64,000 nucleotides of DNA from positions 1,674,001 through 1,738,000 of the forward strand of contig LATX02000211.1 of the NCBI GenBank assembly GCA_001466705.2. The letters are read 5' to 3'. Shown here in pieces: positions 21,701-33,009 of this stretch (its first letter is position 1; every line of letters begins with the position of its first letter). The position numbers and the translations under genes were made by a program. The DNA is from Moniliophthora roreri. Taxonomy: Eukaryota; Basidiomycota; Agaricomycetes; Agaricales; Marasmiaceae. The notes under the pieces were generated by a model. That model made no database searches. It was not told the DNA's origin and was given only the letters and a program-made list of their open reading frames with translations.

Positions 21701-22681
21701 CTAGACCAAGTTCAGGTCACTGAATGTCTCTCTTAGGCTGAGTAAAGCCATTGGAGCTAAATTCCATTGCTCCCTTGACCAATCATCAACTGCCTCTGCT
21801 ATGCTCAGAATGATTGAAAAAGCAATATATTTATTTAAACTCTCACATTGCAATATATTGTGCCCAGCAGATTCAATTTGCCAATTTGCTTTCTTCATAC
21901 TACAGCAAGAAAAATTTTTGCACTAAGAATGTCCACAACTGGCAGAAAGTTTCCAAATGGCTTTGGAAAATGACAGCCAGGAGACAGCATCCTGAGATGT
22001 GTCAACTGTTCATAATTTGAAAAAAAAAAACACTTTGTGGTTACTTGACTTGATTAACTTATGTTGTTCCTGCACCTTCCACAGTTGGATAGCATTTCAA
22101 GTTTTAGTCTTTTCTGAGTCTTGACTGTCTGCACTTTCCTGAAGAATGAAAGATATGCAGAGACTTGTATGTTATTTTTTATGCTTCTGAGTATAGCCTT
22201 TTATAGCAAAAGTGGGAACATTTTTTGGAAGTCTTTGTCCTGAAGACTGTAATATAGTTTTCTAGCCATCATTCAAGCATGCCTCTTATTATCATCTCAT
22301 TTTTTTTATGGCTAACTAACTGATCATGACTAGCCTAAGCAGATACATGCATACAATCTATAATTTCTATCCTTTGCTTGGTTCTCACCAATGTTGTACT
22401 TGATTTTCTCATGATGCAAAGCATAAATTTGGAGCAACTCAAAAGATATCCTCTCCCTCCAATCTTATTTCTTTCACTAGATTGCATCATTCAAAGGATT
22501 TTGTGACCTTGTTGTTCAAGGGAAGAAGTGCTTACAATATTCTTAATGTGAATACAAGCCATGATCCCTAGAGCTTCTGAGCTGCACTTTATCTGGAGAC
22601 TCAAATAGATTCTGGTATCACAGGCCTTGAAGCTCTAGAAAAGCATACTAATTGCAAAGTCAACTAAGTCAACCTTGATAT
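18780..22681. repeat. Interspersed repeat X, copy 1, left part
   Basis: The sequence is clearly similar to 44,517-46,786, starting at the shared words acctctagcatttt and catttg. The stretch of roughly 19,550-21,135 is absent from the other copy. On the minus strand near 19,260-19,500 are remains of a protein segment also seen at 45,048-45,332 (ALHSVSTAMN, QQKAIKML). It resembles the Myb/SANT-like accessory proteins of fungal DNA transposons. The right part of this copy continues at 33,010 after a nested insertion. Confidence 0.65.
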
Positions 22682-22923
22682 GGCAAGACTAATGTAGGAT
22701 GCTAAATTTTTAAATATTTAACATTGTTGACGTCTCAGGCATTTAAACATTCTGAAAAACATACACATACAATAGTGTTTAAATACCATTTAAATATGGA
22801 ACATTTAGATAAGTACAATGGGCATATAGCACCATTTAAACAACATTCAAAAACCTCCTGGGACACCTCAATGGCACTCCTGCTATCAACAATGGAGTTT
22901 CTGACACATCATGTAACTGTGAG

Positions 22924-23361
22924 TGTTACATTACTTGTGCAGCAACGTCAACTAACCACTTATAAAAGGTAGAACCCTTTGCAAGTAGTTCTCAAGTTCA
23001 AGTTAGAGTTCACTCAGCAGATGCTGAAGTTCAGAGATCCTCAATTGTTGGCAATAACACAAGTATAATTAACCAGGTCAAGCTGAAGACTTAGAGTCTT
23101 AGCTTGAGCACTTAAATACATTACAATCTGCTCATGTAAACTATGCTATGTATATGTCTGATAGCTACGATGATTGAGTAATAAATACCCAATGTTGTTG
23201 GGATACAAGTCATTGTACAAGATAAGAAAAGGGGTGCAGGGAAGGTGTAATAAGTCCGATCAGAGTAAGAAGCATAGATGAGATAGAAAAGGGAGGCTGG
23301 GAAGGTGTATGTGTCCAATTAGAAGGAGAAGCATATGTAACAGGGTCAGAAAAATGTAACA
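22924..23361 (-). repeat. 3' LTR of the gypsy element
   Basis: 438 bp, TGTTAC...GTAACA in plus-strand reading. It differs from the 5' LTR at about a dozen sites, nearly all C/T or G/A transitions. On its inner side a G-rich run (minus strand aacaggggggtaa) is the polypurine tract. Confidence 0.9.
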
Positions 23362-23398
23362 TTACCCCCCTGTTAAGGGCAAAACTCCATATTGCCAT

Positions 23399-24787
23399 CT
23401 ATGATTCTCCATCTCTGTAAAGCTCCATGTCATAATCATACGAGGTGTTCAGCATTTCATCAACGCTCTGAAGGACAGGTGTAGCCAGTACATCCTGTGT
23501 GGGCTGCCAGCTGGTGGCTGTCTGCTCGTCAACCAAAAGTAATCTCTTGAATCTCCGTACCTTCTGTGGATCTGCTCCTACGAACAGGAAATCCGCATCT
23601 TCACTGCTGTTATGAATCAATTCCTCAGCATTCTCCTCCAAGATTGTCGTAAGGTTCATCATCATAATCGTGATCATCCAACATAGAGTCTGGACTTGAA
23701 CCAGACCCTCTGCGTGCAATGTGGCGAGACCTTCGTTGGTTAGGGCAGTGTCCAGACATATGCCCAGGCTGAGTCATGAAGCATCAGCGACACATGTACT
23801 GTGGGCAATTTCTGGCGAGATGGCATTCCAATCCGCACACAGGGCAGAGTTATGGGGGTCGGGAGCAGAGTTGGTTGGGAGTGGAGTCAGAGGCCTCAAG
23901 CTCATTATCGGTGGGTTGTCGTCATTTGAGAGGGTTTGATTTTCCCTGTCCTTGACCTCGACCTCAACCTTATACTCCTCTGATAGGCCCTCCCTGCCAA
24001 CTGCAGGAATGACCTCGACCTCAGAGTGGAACTGATGCTTCAGGTGTCTGAAGACTTCTGGGGTCGGCAGTGGTCAGAGGTGTAGGTTCTCAGGAGGGGG
24101 TGTTATTGGTCGGCTTGATCTTAGGTTTGACATTGGGATTGGGAGTGGGGTCAGGATAAACAAGGGTGTTGTTGGTGGAGGGTTCAGTGGCCTCACAGGG
24201 AGCGGTGGAGAGTCGTTCTCCAAGAGGTCGGGGTTCAGAGGTAAGATGGGAGATGAGACTTCTGGTGTCATTGATGTCAGAATGGGGGTATCCGTTTCTA
24301 TCAGTCTGTCGTCCGAGGTGGTCAATGAGGCTGAAGGAGAAGGAATCAGGGTATTCTGACATTGCTCTGGGATCTGCAGGGGGTGGCATGGACAAATGAG
24401 GGTGGTATGGAAATAATGACGGTACCGTGACAGGCTCTGCTAGCCCAATGTGGTAGTTACAGGCATACATGACCTGATTTGTGATTTCAAGACTGCAGCT
24501 TTCAGCAATTTTCTTGAATAAGTTTCATTGGGACTGGAGGAAAAAGAGGCTTTTGATGACGGGTTCCAGTTGGTTGTGTTGATCGGCAGCTGCTCGAATC
24601 TGATTGTCGTACTGTCTGGAATTAAAGAGATGAAGGAGTTGGTAGGGTTGGGCTGGAGACTGTGCTGGTATGTGATATTTTCGCCATATTGTCCTTCTCC
24701 AGATACAGTAGGAACTGGGCTCGGGACTCCAGATTGCTGGCTACCAGAAGCAGAAGAGGAAGAGGAGGCAGTGGATGCATTTGACAT
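23399..24787 (-). pseudogene. Extra ORF downstream of pol in the gypsy element, zinc-knuckle-like
   Basis: Downstream of the chromodomain, an ATG at 24,787 opens a Ser-rich frame (MSNASTASSSSSASGSQQSG). It is followed, in other frames, by Pro-rich sequence. Around 23,715-23,830 two CCHC-like blocks appear: HLARNCPQYMCR and, after a stop, PGHMSGHCPNQRR. The region ends with an acidic segment (EENAEELIHNSSEDADFLFV) near 23,500-23,650. The pattern suggests a third, nucleic-acid-binding ORF beyond gag-pol, now broken by stops and frame changes. Confidence 0.5.
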
Positions 24788-24795
24788 TGTGTGGC

Positions 24796-27700
24796 TTAGA
24801 CAATAGTAGGGATGGGGTCTCTTGGCTTCAGTCTGTGTTTCTTTATATATTCTTTGTAAAGGTCTAGACAGTTGACCATCTCTTCAGTCTTGATCCATCG
24901 ATTGTGAGACAAATTGTAACCCATGTATGACACGAGGAATTCTCGGGGTCGTTTCTTGGGTCTATGTCCCATGACCACCTCTACTTCATACTCTTCAAAT
25001 CCTTCTATTAAGTCTAGGGGTGGTTCTGTGAAACTGGGTCTGTGGGCCTCTGTTTCTTTAAACGGCATAAGAAGGGCTGCATGGAAAATGGAGTGAATCT
25101 TCCATTGATGCAGCAAGTCCAGCCGGTATGTGACTGGTCCCAGAACTTCAAGAATCTTGAACAGTCCTTCTCATTTCGGGGTGAGTTTCCTGGTTGAGTA
25201 TCCTATGGCCAAATTCTTCTCTTCTAGCCACACCTTCTGTTCTATGTTAAAAGTTTCTAATTCCCACTTTTCCCTTTGCAATATCTTCTGTCGTGCTAGC
25301 TCCAACAAGCTAGTTGTTTCTTCTCTGATTCTCTTCAGTTCTTGAAGCCGTTCTTCAATGGATGGGATGTTGGTTCATTCAAACACTGTTGGGAAGGCCC
25401 TTGAGTGGTATCCCATCATCATGAAAAAGAGGGAGTTCTTGAGCACTGAATGGGTTCAATTATTATGTGCGAATTCAGCTAAGGGGAGATATTCTTTCCA
25501 CTTTGTTTGTTCCTTCGAACAGAAAATGCAAAGATAGACTTCAATTTCTTGGTTGACTCATTCAGTTTCTCCATCTGTCTGTAGATGAAAGGCAGTGCTC
25601 ATTGAATGTTTGATAGACAGTTGTTGCCCCATTTCTTGGAACACTTCTGCCATGAATCTGGGGTCTTGATCAGATATAATATGGTCCAGGAGTCTGAAGC
25701 ATCTGTATAGGTGCTGAATTAATAGTTCTGCTATTTCTGTGGCATCTGATTTCTTTATGCATAGTGTAAAAATTACCCCCTTCATAGAGGAGTGGTCCAC
25801 TATGACAAGAATAGAATCCATCCCATTGCATTCTGGTAGATTGGTGATGAGATCCATCGTACAAACCTGGAAGGGGAAGGAGTTTGGGGCTGGGTGTATT
25901 GGTTGGAGTGGCATTTTTGTTGGGTGCATATTAATCTTTGATTGTTGGCATGGTACACAACCATCTACAAAGCTTTTGATGAACTTAGCCATTTCTGGCC
26001 ACCAGAAATCACATTGGACTTGTTCCAATGTGTTCCATTGTCCCAGTAATATGTCAAACCTAGAAAAGACCCACTTTTATTCATTTTACACTACTTTTGA
26101 ATTGGAAGACTTTAATATGACACAAAATAACAGATAATAAGGACTAGAGTGAGCCCAGTCTGCTAGTCATTGCCTTAGAGAAGCTATAGGACTTTGGAAA
26201 GTACGAAGAGCTATATGATATGCTATACAGAGGTGTCAAAGCTGTACTTTCTGACTTATCTATGTATCAAATCCAGAACAGATCACTCCTGAAACCTGTA
26301 GGGAACCTAACTAGGGCCCAATGAGCACATTGGCTAGTTAACCAAGCTCTCAAAGTGCTATCAATAGGATTNAGTAACATCTTTAGTGCACTTTGCACTT
26401 TTCTAAGAGATAACTTTACACCAAAAGTTCTAGTGGCTTTTGGAGTGTGGCCTGTGTTGGGTATCAGGTTGTGACACACTTAGAGTCTTAACAAAGGAAT
26501 TGGGCCTGTGATTAAGCTCTTTGTAGAAACTGGTCTAGGACCTTTTCCAGTACACTGTGTACTGTAGTTGTCTTAAAGAAGTCTTGAACTCCATAGAGTC
26601 AGACTATATCGGCTACTGAGTCTTTTGGTGGGACTGTAGCTCTTGTGTTTTGTGCTTTGTGCACTGTGTTCTTGTGTGTGTGTTTGTGTGTTTGGATATA
26701 AACTCTTTTAAAACCCATATATACTCCTCTGGAGGTGAACACTTTGAAGTAGATTGCTTCAATAAGAGAGAATCAACCTAGCTAAGAGTTTTATTGGCAT
26801 TCTAAGTGCGGCAACTCTGATCATGTTGATCCATACTTGCACAACAACCTGAGTTAGACTTTTGGAGGTTATCTTTTGGGTAGTTTTCCACTAGTCTTAT
26901 CTTAGACAAATTACTGGGTGCTCCACTCCTGGGGTCTTGTGTACTGCTCTTATGACATTTCGTTGGAGCTCTGTGTCATTTGGCACATAAATCTGTTTTT
27001 TAAAGAAGAGTAATCCATCATCAATTTTCCAATCTGATAAGGCAGATTTGATTGGCAGCACACCTTGGTGGAGTAGCTGCTTCAAGGCTGACTTGTGAAA
27101 GTTGTCTGGGCCCAATCGTTCCATAATCTTGGTTTTCATTTCCAAATTGATTCCTTTCACAAAGAGTTGTTCTGGTAACATGATTACATCTTCGTTATCA
27201 TTGTCTTTGTCTTCACATTCATTGCTTGGTCATGAGAGCACATCTGCTTGTGTGAGCAACTTTCCTGGGATGTGAATGAGGCTGAGGTCGAATTCTGATA
27301 GGAATAGGCTCTACCTGGCTTGTCTTTGGTTGAGTTTTTGAGCTGTCCAGAAGTACATGAGGTTCTTGTGATCTGACAAGATCACTACCCTATATTTCCC
27401 TCCCATCAGATAGTGTTGCCATTCCGCGAGTGCCCACACTATGGCCAACAATTCCCAGTCATAGATTTTGTAGTTCCATTCTGTTGGTGATAATGATTTC
27501 GAAAGATACTCACATGGGTGCCATTCTCCATTGTTTCCCTGTTGACAAAGTACTGCTCCTGTGGCCCATTTTGAGGCATCCACTTCAATCACGAAAGGTT
27601 TGTCTGTGTCTGGCATGAGTAATACCAGTTCGGAGAGGAATTTCTTCTTGAGGAGATCGAAAGTGATCTGACAAGCCATGGTCCATTCGAACTTTTGCAA

Positions 27701-29086
27701 CTTCTTTGTAAGATCATTAAGCGGTCAAGCCAGTTGTGCATATTTCCCAATGAACTTCCAATAGAAGTTTCCAAAACCTAAAAAGGCATGTACTCCTTTT
27801 ACTGTTCTTGGCAGTTCCCACTCTGCTATTCTGGCCAGCTTTACTAGATCCATAGCTATGTAGCCTGGTCGAATCACCATTTCTAGAAATACGACTTCCA
27901 TAATGTCAAATTTGCATTTTTCAGGTTTGAAATAGAGGTCATGCTTCCTGATTTGATGCATTAACCTTTCGGTCCATTCCTGATGCTCAGCTCGATCTGT
28001 TGAAAACAAGAGGATGTCATCTATATAGATGATGCACTACCCTTCATCGATGAAATTGGAGAGAATGTCGTTCATGAAAGCTTGAAACATCGCTGGCAAG
28101 TTGCTTAATCCGAAGAACATAATGGTTGGTTCAAATAATCCCCTGTTCATTTTGAAGGCGGCTTTCCATTGGTCTCCATTCTTGATTCTTACATTATTGT
28201 ACCTGTTCCTGAGGTCCAACTTCGTAAAGACATTTGCCCCTTTTAACTTGTTGAGGAGCACTGATATCAAGGGCAATGGATATGCATTCTTTATTGTCCC
28301 TTTGTTTAGCTCTCAGTAGTCCTGTGTAGGTCTCAGTGCTCCCTTCTCTTTCTTTGCCACAAAGAAGAAGGGGGAAGCTATTGGTGATTTCAATGGTTGG
28401 ATGTATCCTTTACATAAATTCTCATCCAAGAACTTGTCCTGTTCCTTTTGTTCAGCCAGACTTAAAGGATAAAGTTTGCAGTTCTGGGGTACAAAGTCTG
28501 GCTGTAGTTCTATGGCATGATCATAGGACCTAGAAGGTGGGAATCGTTCTGCTTTCCCCTTTTCAAAACAATCTTGATATCCCTAAAGGTAGGAGGGGAT
28601 TAGCTCGTCAATCTCCTTCACTTCCTGTTGTTGATGTGCCAGTTCTTGCAAGGCCGTAGTCTTCACTCCAATCAGGACTTCTTTGGGGGTACTGTCAAGT
28701 ATACCCATGAATCTCTTGATTTGGAGTTTTCGTCTTGGCAAGAACTTTATTTCTCCAGTTTCCCAATTAATCTGGGGGTTGTGGTAACGAAGCCAAGGGA
28801 GTCCTAAGATTATGTTTTCGTCTCTGATGCCCAATATCATGAAGTTTTCTCTGAACTCCTTGTCTGCTATTCTGAACTTGAGTTCTACCACATGAGTAAT
28901 CCACACAGCCTTGTTCAGTGTTCCATCCACATTGAATACCTTGATCTTTTCAGGGAGTTGGATCCATCGTTTCCCCAACTTCCTTGCCAGGGTCATACTG
29001 ATGAACCATCCTCCTGCCCCTGAATCTAACAGAGCTTGTGTTTTGATGATTTGGGTTCCCACTTTGTACTGGAGAGGAATGTGCAT
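24796..29086 (-). pseudogene. Gypsy pol: protease, reverse transcriptase, RNase H, integrase, chromodomain (broken)
   Basis: Read on the minus strand. The aspartic protease has LLDSGAGGWFIS near 29,025. Reverse transcriptase has [20 protein letters not shown] and [15 protein letters not shown] near 28,100-28,230, and the YIDD active-site motif near 28,035 (a stop lies just before it). RNase H has [19 protein letters not shown] near 27,580. Integrase has VQCDFWWPEMAKF, CVPCQQSK and a DDE-type core (MDLITNLPE, ISDQDPRF) at 25,558-26,028, split from its upstream part by an 862-bp insertion. A chromodomain (EEYEVEVVMGHRPK, FLVSYMGY) lies near 24,880-25,000. Several frame breaks make it non-functional. 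Confidence 0.88.
26049..26911. mobile_element. TA-flanked mariner-like non-autonomous element Y, copy 1
   Basis: This sequence interrupts the gypsy integrase. It is flanked by TA on both sides (26,047-26,048 and 26,912-26,913); removing it restores continuous homology across the integrase (CCAG-TA-CTGG). The ends are imperfect inverted repeats, ATATGTCAAAC and the complement ATTTGTCTAAG. The same ends and TA flanks occur in copies at 41,464-43,211 and 48,576-50,748. No transposase is seen. A single N at 26,372 lies inside it. Confidence 0.7.
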
Positions 29087-29239
29087 AGAATTTCAATCCA
29101 TTTTGGCTAGTACAAAGTGTGAAATAGTTACAAGTGGTGGAGACATCATCCTCTTCCACCGTTTCAAAAACCCTCTTGCTCCATGAGGTTGATCAACATG
29201 TTCTTTTCTTCTTCTGTCTGATCATTTACCAGTGCCCTA

Positions 29240-31274
29240 ATCTTGGTGAATCGTTCTTCCTTTGAAAGCTTCTTCGGCTCTTCCCTCTTCTTCTCTTCCT
29301 TCTTTGGAGCATCTGGACAATCTCTGATTCTGTGTCCCCCCCTTCCACATCAGAAACATAATCCTTTCACCATATACTCCTTTCAGTCTCCATCCGAGAT
29401 CTGTTTAATGGCTACTTCTTCTTTCTTTCAGAAGTTCCGCTGAGGCCTTCTTCTATTATCTTCATTCCATGTTTTTCCATACTCCTGGGCCTGTTTGTAG
29501 CTTTCATCAAAGAGGATCACAGTGTTCATCCAATCCTTGATGTTGGTAGAGGTGCCTTCAGGTCAGGTCATGATTTTCAGCACTAGACTCTTCGGCAGTC
29601 CTCGTTTGAAGGCTACAATCTGTGCTGCATTGTTGTATCCTGTTTGCTTGGCCAAATATGAGAATTGGTATGTGTATTCATCAGCCCTTTCCTTCATCTT
29701 CAAATCCCGAAGCTTAAGCTGAGCTTCTAAGGCTGTGTCAAGAGGTTCGAATGACATTTTGAAGTCTTCTACAAAGTCTCCCCACAAGACCTTTTCTGTG
29801 TCTGGGTCAAATGTGAGCAAAAGGTCCATTTTCTCGTTCTTCCAAAATTCACCTGGTCCATTGGTCATATAGGAAAGAAGAAAAAGCTTCTTTGTTCAAT
29901 CTGTAGTGAACATTTTGGGGTTGAGGGCAATGTACAATAGTACTTCTCAAAGGAACTTCTTCACATCTTTTTAATGTCCTGTAAAGGCTCTNCCTTTGAA
30001 AGCTTCTTCGGCTCTTCCCTCTTCTTCTCTTCCTTCTTTGGAGCATCTGGACAATCTCTGATTCTGTGTCCCCCCCTTCCACATCAGAAACATAATCCTT
30101 TCACCATATACTCCTTTCAGTCTCCATCCGAGATCTGTTTAATGGCTACTTCTTCTTTCTTTCAGAAGTTCCGCTGAGGCCTTCTTCTATTATCTTCATT
30201 CCATGTTTTTCCATACTCCTGGGCCTGTTTGTAGCTTTCATCAAAGAGGATCACAGTGTTCATCCAATCCTTGATGTTGGTAGAGGTGCCTTCAGGTCAG
30301 GTCATGATTTTCAGCACTAGACTCTTCGGCAGTCCTCGTTTGAAGGCTACAATCTGTGCTGCATTGTTGTATCCTGTTTGCTTGGCCAAATATGAGAATT
30401 GGTATGTGTATTCATCAGCCCTTTCCTTCATCTTCAAATCCCGAAGCTTAAGCTGAGCTTCTAAGGCTGTGTCAAGAGGTTCGAATGACATTTTGAAGTC
30501 TTCTACAAAGTCTCCCCACAAGACCTTTTCTGTGTCTGGGTCAAATGTGAGCAAAAGGTCCATTTTCTCGTTCTTCCAAAATTCACCTGGTCCATTGGTC
30601 ATATAGGAAAGAAGAAAAAGCTTCTTTGTTCAATCTGTAGTGAACATTTTGGGGTTGAGGGCAATGTACAATAGTACTTCTCAAAGGAACTTCTTCACAT
30701 CTTTTTAATGTCCTGTAAAGGCTCTCAGCAATGCTGCCTTCACTTCTTTTTCTGCTGCTACCACTTGTATGGGTACTGTAGCGCCAATTACAGCCTCTTC
30801 AGCTGCTAGCTCTACCTTAGGTCTGCTTCCTGAGGGCTTCTTATCTTCCAACATTTCTTCAAGCTGGGGTTGCTTCATCGATCAAGGACTGTTCTTGAGT
30901 GCATGAAGAAGATGTTGAAAGGGGTCCAATTCCTCTGCTGAGGTCAAAGAGGTATTTGATGTATTAGGTTCGAGCTTCTTCGGTGTAATGGGCAGTGTTT
31001 CTTCTTCGAATCTGATCTCCCCTAAGCCAGTCGTGATGGATGATGGGGCCAAGGTTTTCTTTGTTTCGAGGTGTTCTTCTAGTGTCTCTGTTGGTGGCAG
31101 ACTCATTGGCAATGGCAACAGCGAGGCGGTCAGTAATTCCCTGCAGGATGCCCAGGTTAATGGTGGGATCGCTCATCCACCAGGATTCAATATGGATTGG
31201 GTTTGTAACCCATGCCGGCGCTCCTCTGCTTCTGTGATATCCTTCTCTACCTGGGATTCCATCCGTGGTGGCAT
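29240..31274 (-). pseudogene. Gypsy gag with CCHC zinc knuckle (broken)
   Basis: The start is the ATG at 31,274. The capsid-like part (WRND-type segment KNEKMDLLLTFDPDTEKVLW, LKMKERADEYTYQFSYLAK) precedes a single zinc knuckle. The knuckle reads C-x2-C-G-x3-H-x4-C near 29,330-29,380, where the residue between the first two cysteines is now a TGA stop, most simply a former CGA arginine. The 733-bp segment that contains both parts appears twice because of the N-junction at 29,992. The true gag is probably shorter than shown. Confidence 0.8.
29259..30725. repeat. Exact 733-bp direct repeat around a single N (probable assembly artefact)
   Basis: Positions 29,259-29,991 and 29,993-30,725 have the same length and read identically wherever compared. 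They are separated by one N at 29,992. The first copy stops and the second starts exactly at the N, as expected when two overlapping contig ends were joined without merging. Confidence 0.9.
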
Positions 31275-31334
31275 CTTGTCCTCCTAGGTAATGCCTAAAC
31301 CTGGATAGGTCAGCAATCGATCAGCTTGACCTTG

Positions 31335-31772
31335 TGTTATGTTACTTGCACAGCAACGTCAACTAACCACTTATAAAAGGTAGAACCCTTTGCAAGTAGT
31401 TCTCAAGTTCAAGTTAGAGTTCACTCAGCAGATGCTGAAGTTCAGAGATCCTCAATTGTTGGCAATAACACAAGTATAATTAACCAGGTCAAGCTGAAGA
31501 CTTAGAGTCTTAGCTTGAGCACTTAAATACATTACAATCTGCTCATGTAAACTACGCTATGTATATGTTTGATAGCTACAATGATTGAGTAATAAATACC
31601 CAATGTTGTTGGGATACAAGTCATTGTACAAGATAAGAAAAGGGGTGCAGGGAAGGTGTAATAAGTCCAATCAGAGTAAGAAGCATAGATAAGATAGGAA
31701 AGGGGGGCTGGGAAGGTGTATGTGTCCAATTAGAAGGAGAAGCATATGTAACAGGGTCAGAAAAACATAACA
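31335..31772 (-). repeat. 5' LTR of the gypsy element
   Basis: 438 bp, the same length as the partner LTR, TGTTAT...ATAACA in plus-strand reading. The gag start codon lies about 60 bases inside the element, at 31,274. Confidence 0.9.
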
Positions 31773-33009
31773 GTGAGAGGAGTGGTGGAGGTGAGGATTG
31801 AAAAGCGCATAGAGCTCCAATGAGTGAAAGAGACCCACTAGTCACAGTGTGATGGGCATGGGCTGTCAGGGGGTTGCCAAGTCAAGCTGCTTGGTGAAAT
31901 GTGAAGAGCTGAGCCATGACAGATGCAGGAGACAAACCAGCTGATAGGTGGGAGAAAACAATGTGGATATTGGGAACAACAAAGGTGGAATTTGGGACTA
32001 GGCAGAAAACTGGTGGAAAATGAGAGGAGAGAGGATAGCAAGTCGAAAACAAGGACTTGGGAGACCATGTATGTCTTGAGCAGACCATGTCCATAAGGTG
32101 AAATCAAGTGTATGACAATGCATGCCAGGTGACTAGTCAGCTGAGAAAAACACAGAAACTGACATATGTACTCACCATTCCTCTTGCAACACGAAAGCAC
32201 TTTGGCCTCTGACACATGAATAGGTGTAAAATGTGTTGGGTCACAGATCGGTTTATTTGTGTCTCTCGACAACAGACATCTTGAATATAAAGAATATCTT
32301 GTTGAGTCTCAGAAGGAAGGCAGAAGCATTGACAGTAGGTCAATGGTGAAGCAGGCATGACGGGAGAAGACAAGAAGAATCAACAAAGTCAGTGTGAGAA
32401 CCACACACAGATGTGCTGGGCACATGTGACACTCATCCCCGCAGTCAACCATACCTTGGTCCTTGCCAGCTTTCTTTCCTTTCCCTTTCTTCTCTGCCTG
32501 GTGTTGTCCCCCACTTTGTCCCATGACTTCTATGACATCTCTCCTCAGCCATTCCCTCTTCCTGCCTTCAGTCAGGTCCTTGGTGGTTTACATGTGGCAG
32601 CAAGAGACAAGCCTCGATGATAGAGATTTGTAGAGGGTGCTCAGGCATAGGACATAGGTATGTTATCATGATGTCTGACATGCCCTTGGATCTAATTGAA
32701 CCACAATGACTTTAGAATTGTTAGATTGACCTTACCAGAAGTATCCAATTACCTCTGGACAGCAGCTGAACACTTCTACTCTGTAAATGTGCTCTGTGCT
32801 CTACATGTATAGTACCAACTATGTATTAGATACCACATTCAACCATGTAGTAGTCCTTTGCTTACCAAATTTTATACTTAAAAGAATGTCAGTATTTAAT
32901 TAGTATTTAAATGCCATTGTATGTATCTGGTTTCCCCAGTGTTTAAATGCCCGAGACATCAACAATGTTAAATATTTAAAAAATTGGCATCTGGCACCTG
33001 GGCAAGACT

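Larger units (their letters stand above)
22924..31772 (-). mobile_element. Ty3/gypsy LTR retrotransposon (chromovirus type)
   Basis: This is a full-length element on the minus strand. Both LTRs are 438 bp, start TGTTA and end TAACA. It is flanked by a 5-bp target duplication GTGAG (22,919-22,923 and 31,773-31,777). The coding order gag, protease, reverse transcriptase, RNase H, integrase, chromodomain defines the gypsy chromovirus group. Many stops and frame breaks, several of CGA-to-TGA type, show it is dead. It is interrupted by a mariner-like insertion in the integrase region and by an apparent false 733-bp duplication in gag. Confidence 0.93.
22691..33000. mobile_element. Mutator-like DNA transposon with long terminal inverted repeats, itself interrupted
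   Basis: The left end (22,691 to about 22,815) and the right end (about 32,875-33,000) are inverted copies of each other over roughly 110-125 bp. The most conserved part is tttaaatatttaacattgtt, followed by cggcatttaaac-like words. The element is flanked by a 9-bp direct repeat GGCAAGACT (22,682-22,690 and 33,001-33,009). The empty site is preserved in the other copy of repeat X as GGTGAGACT at 46,918-46,926. A 9-bp duplication and long inverted repeats fit a Mutator-like element. Without the nested gypsy element it is about 1.45 kb and shows no transposase, so it is non-autonomous. Confidence 0.8.

Noticed and set aside
23362..31334. Plus-strand open frames across the gypsy element as genes
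   Set aside because: They are the antisense of gag and pol segments that have clear domain signatures on the minus strand.
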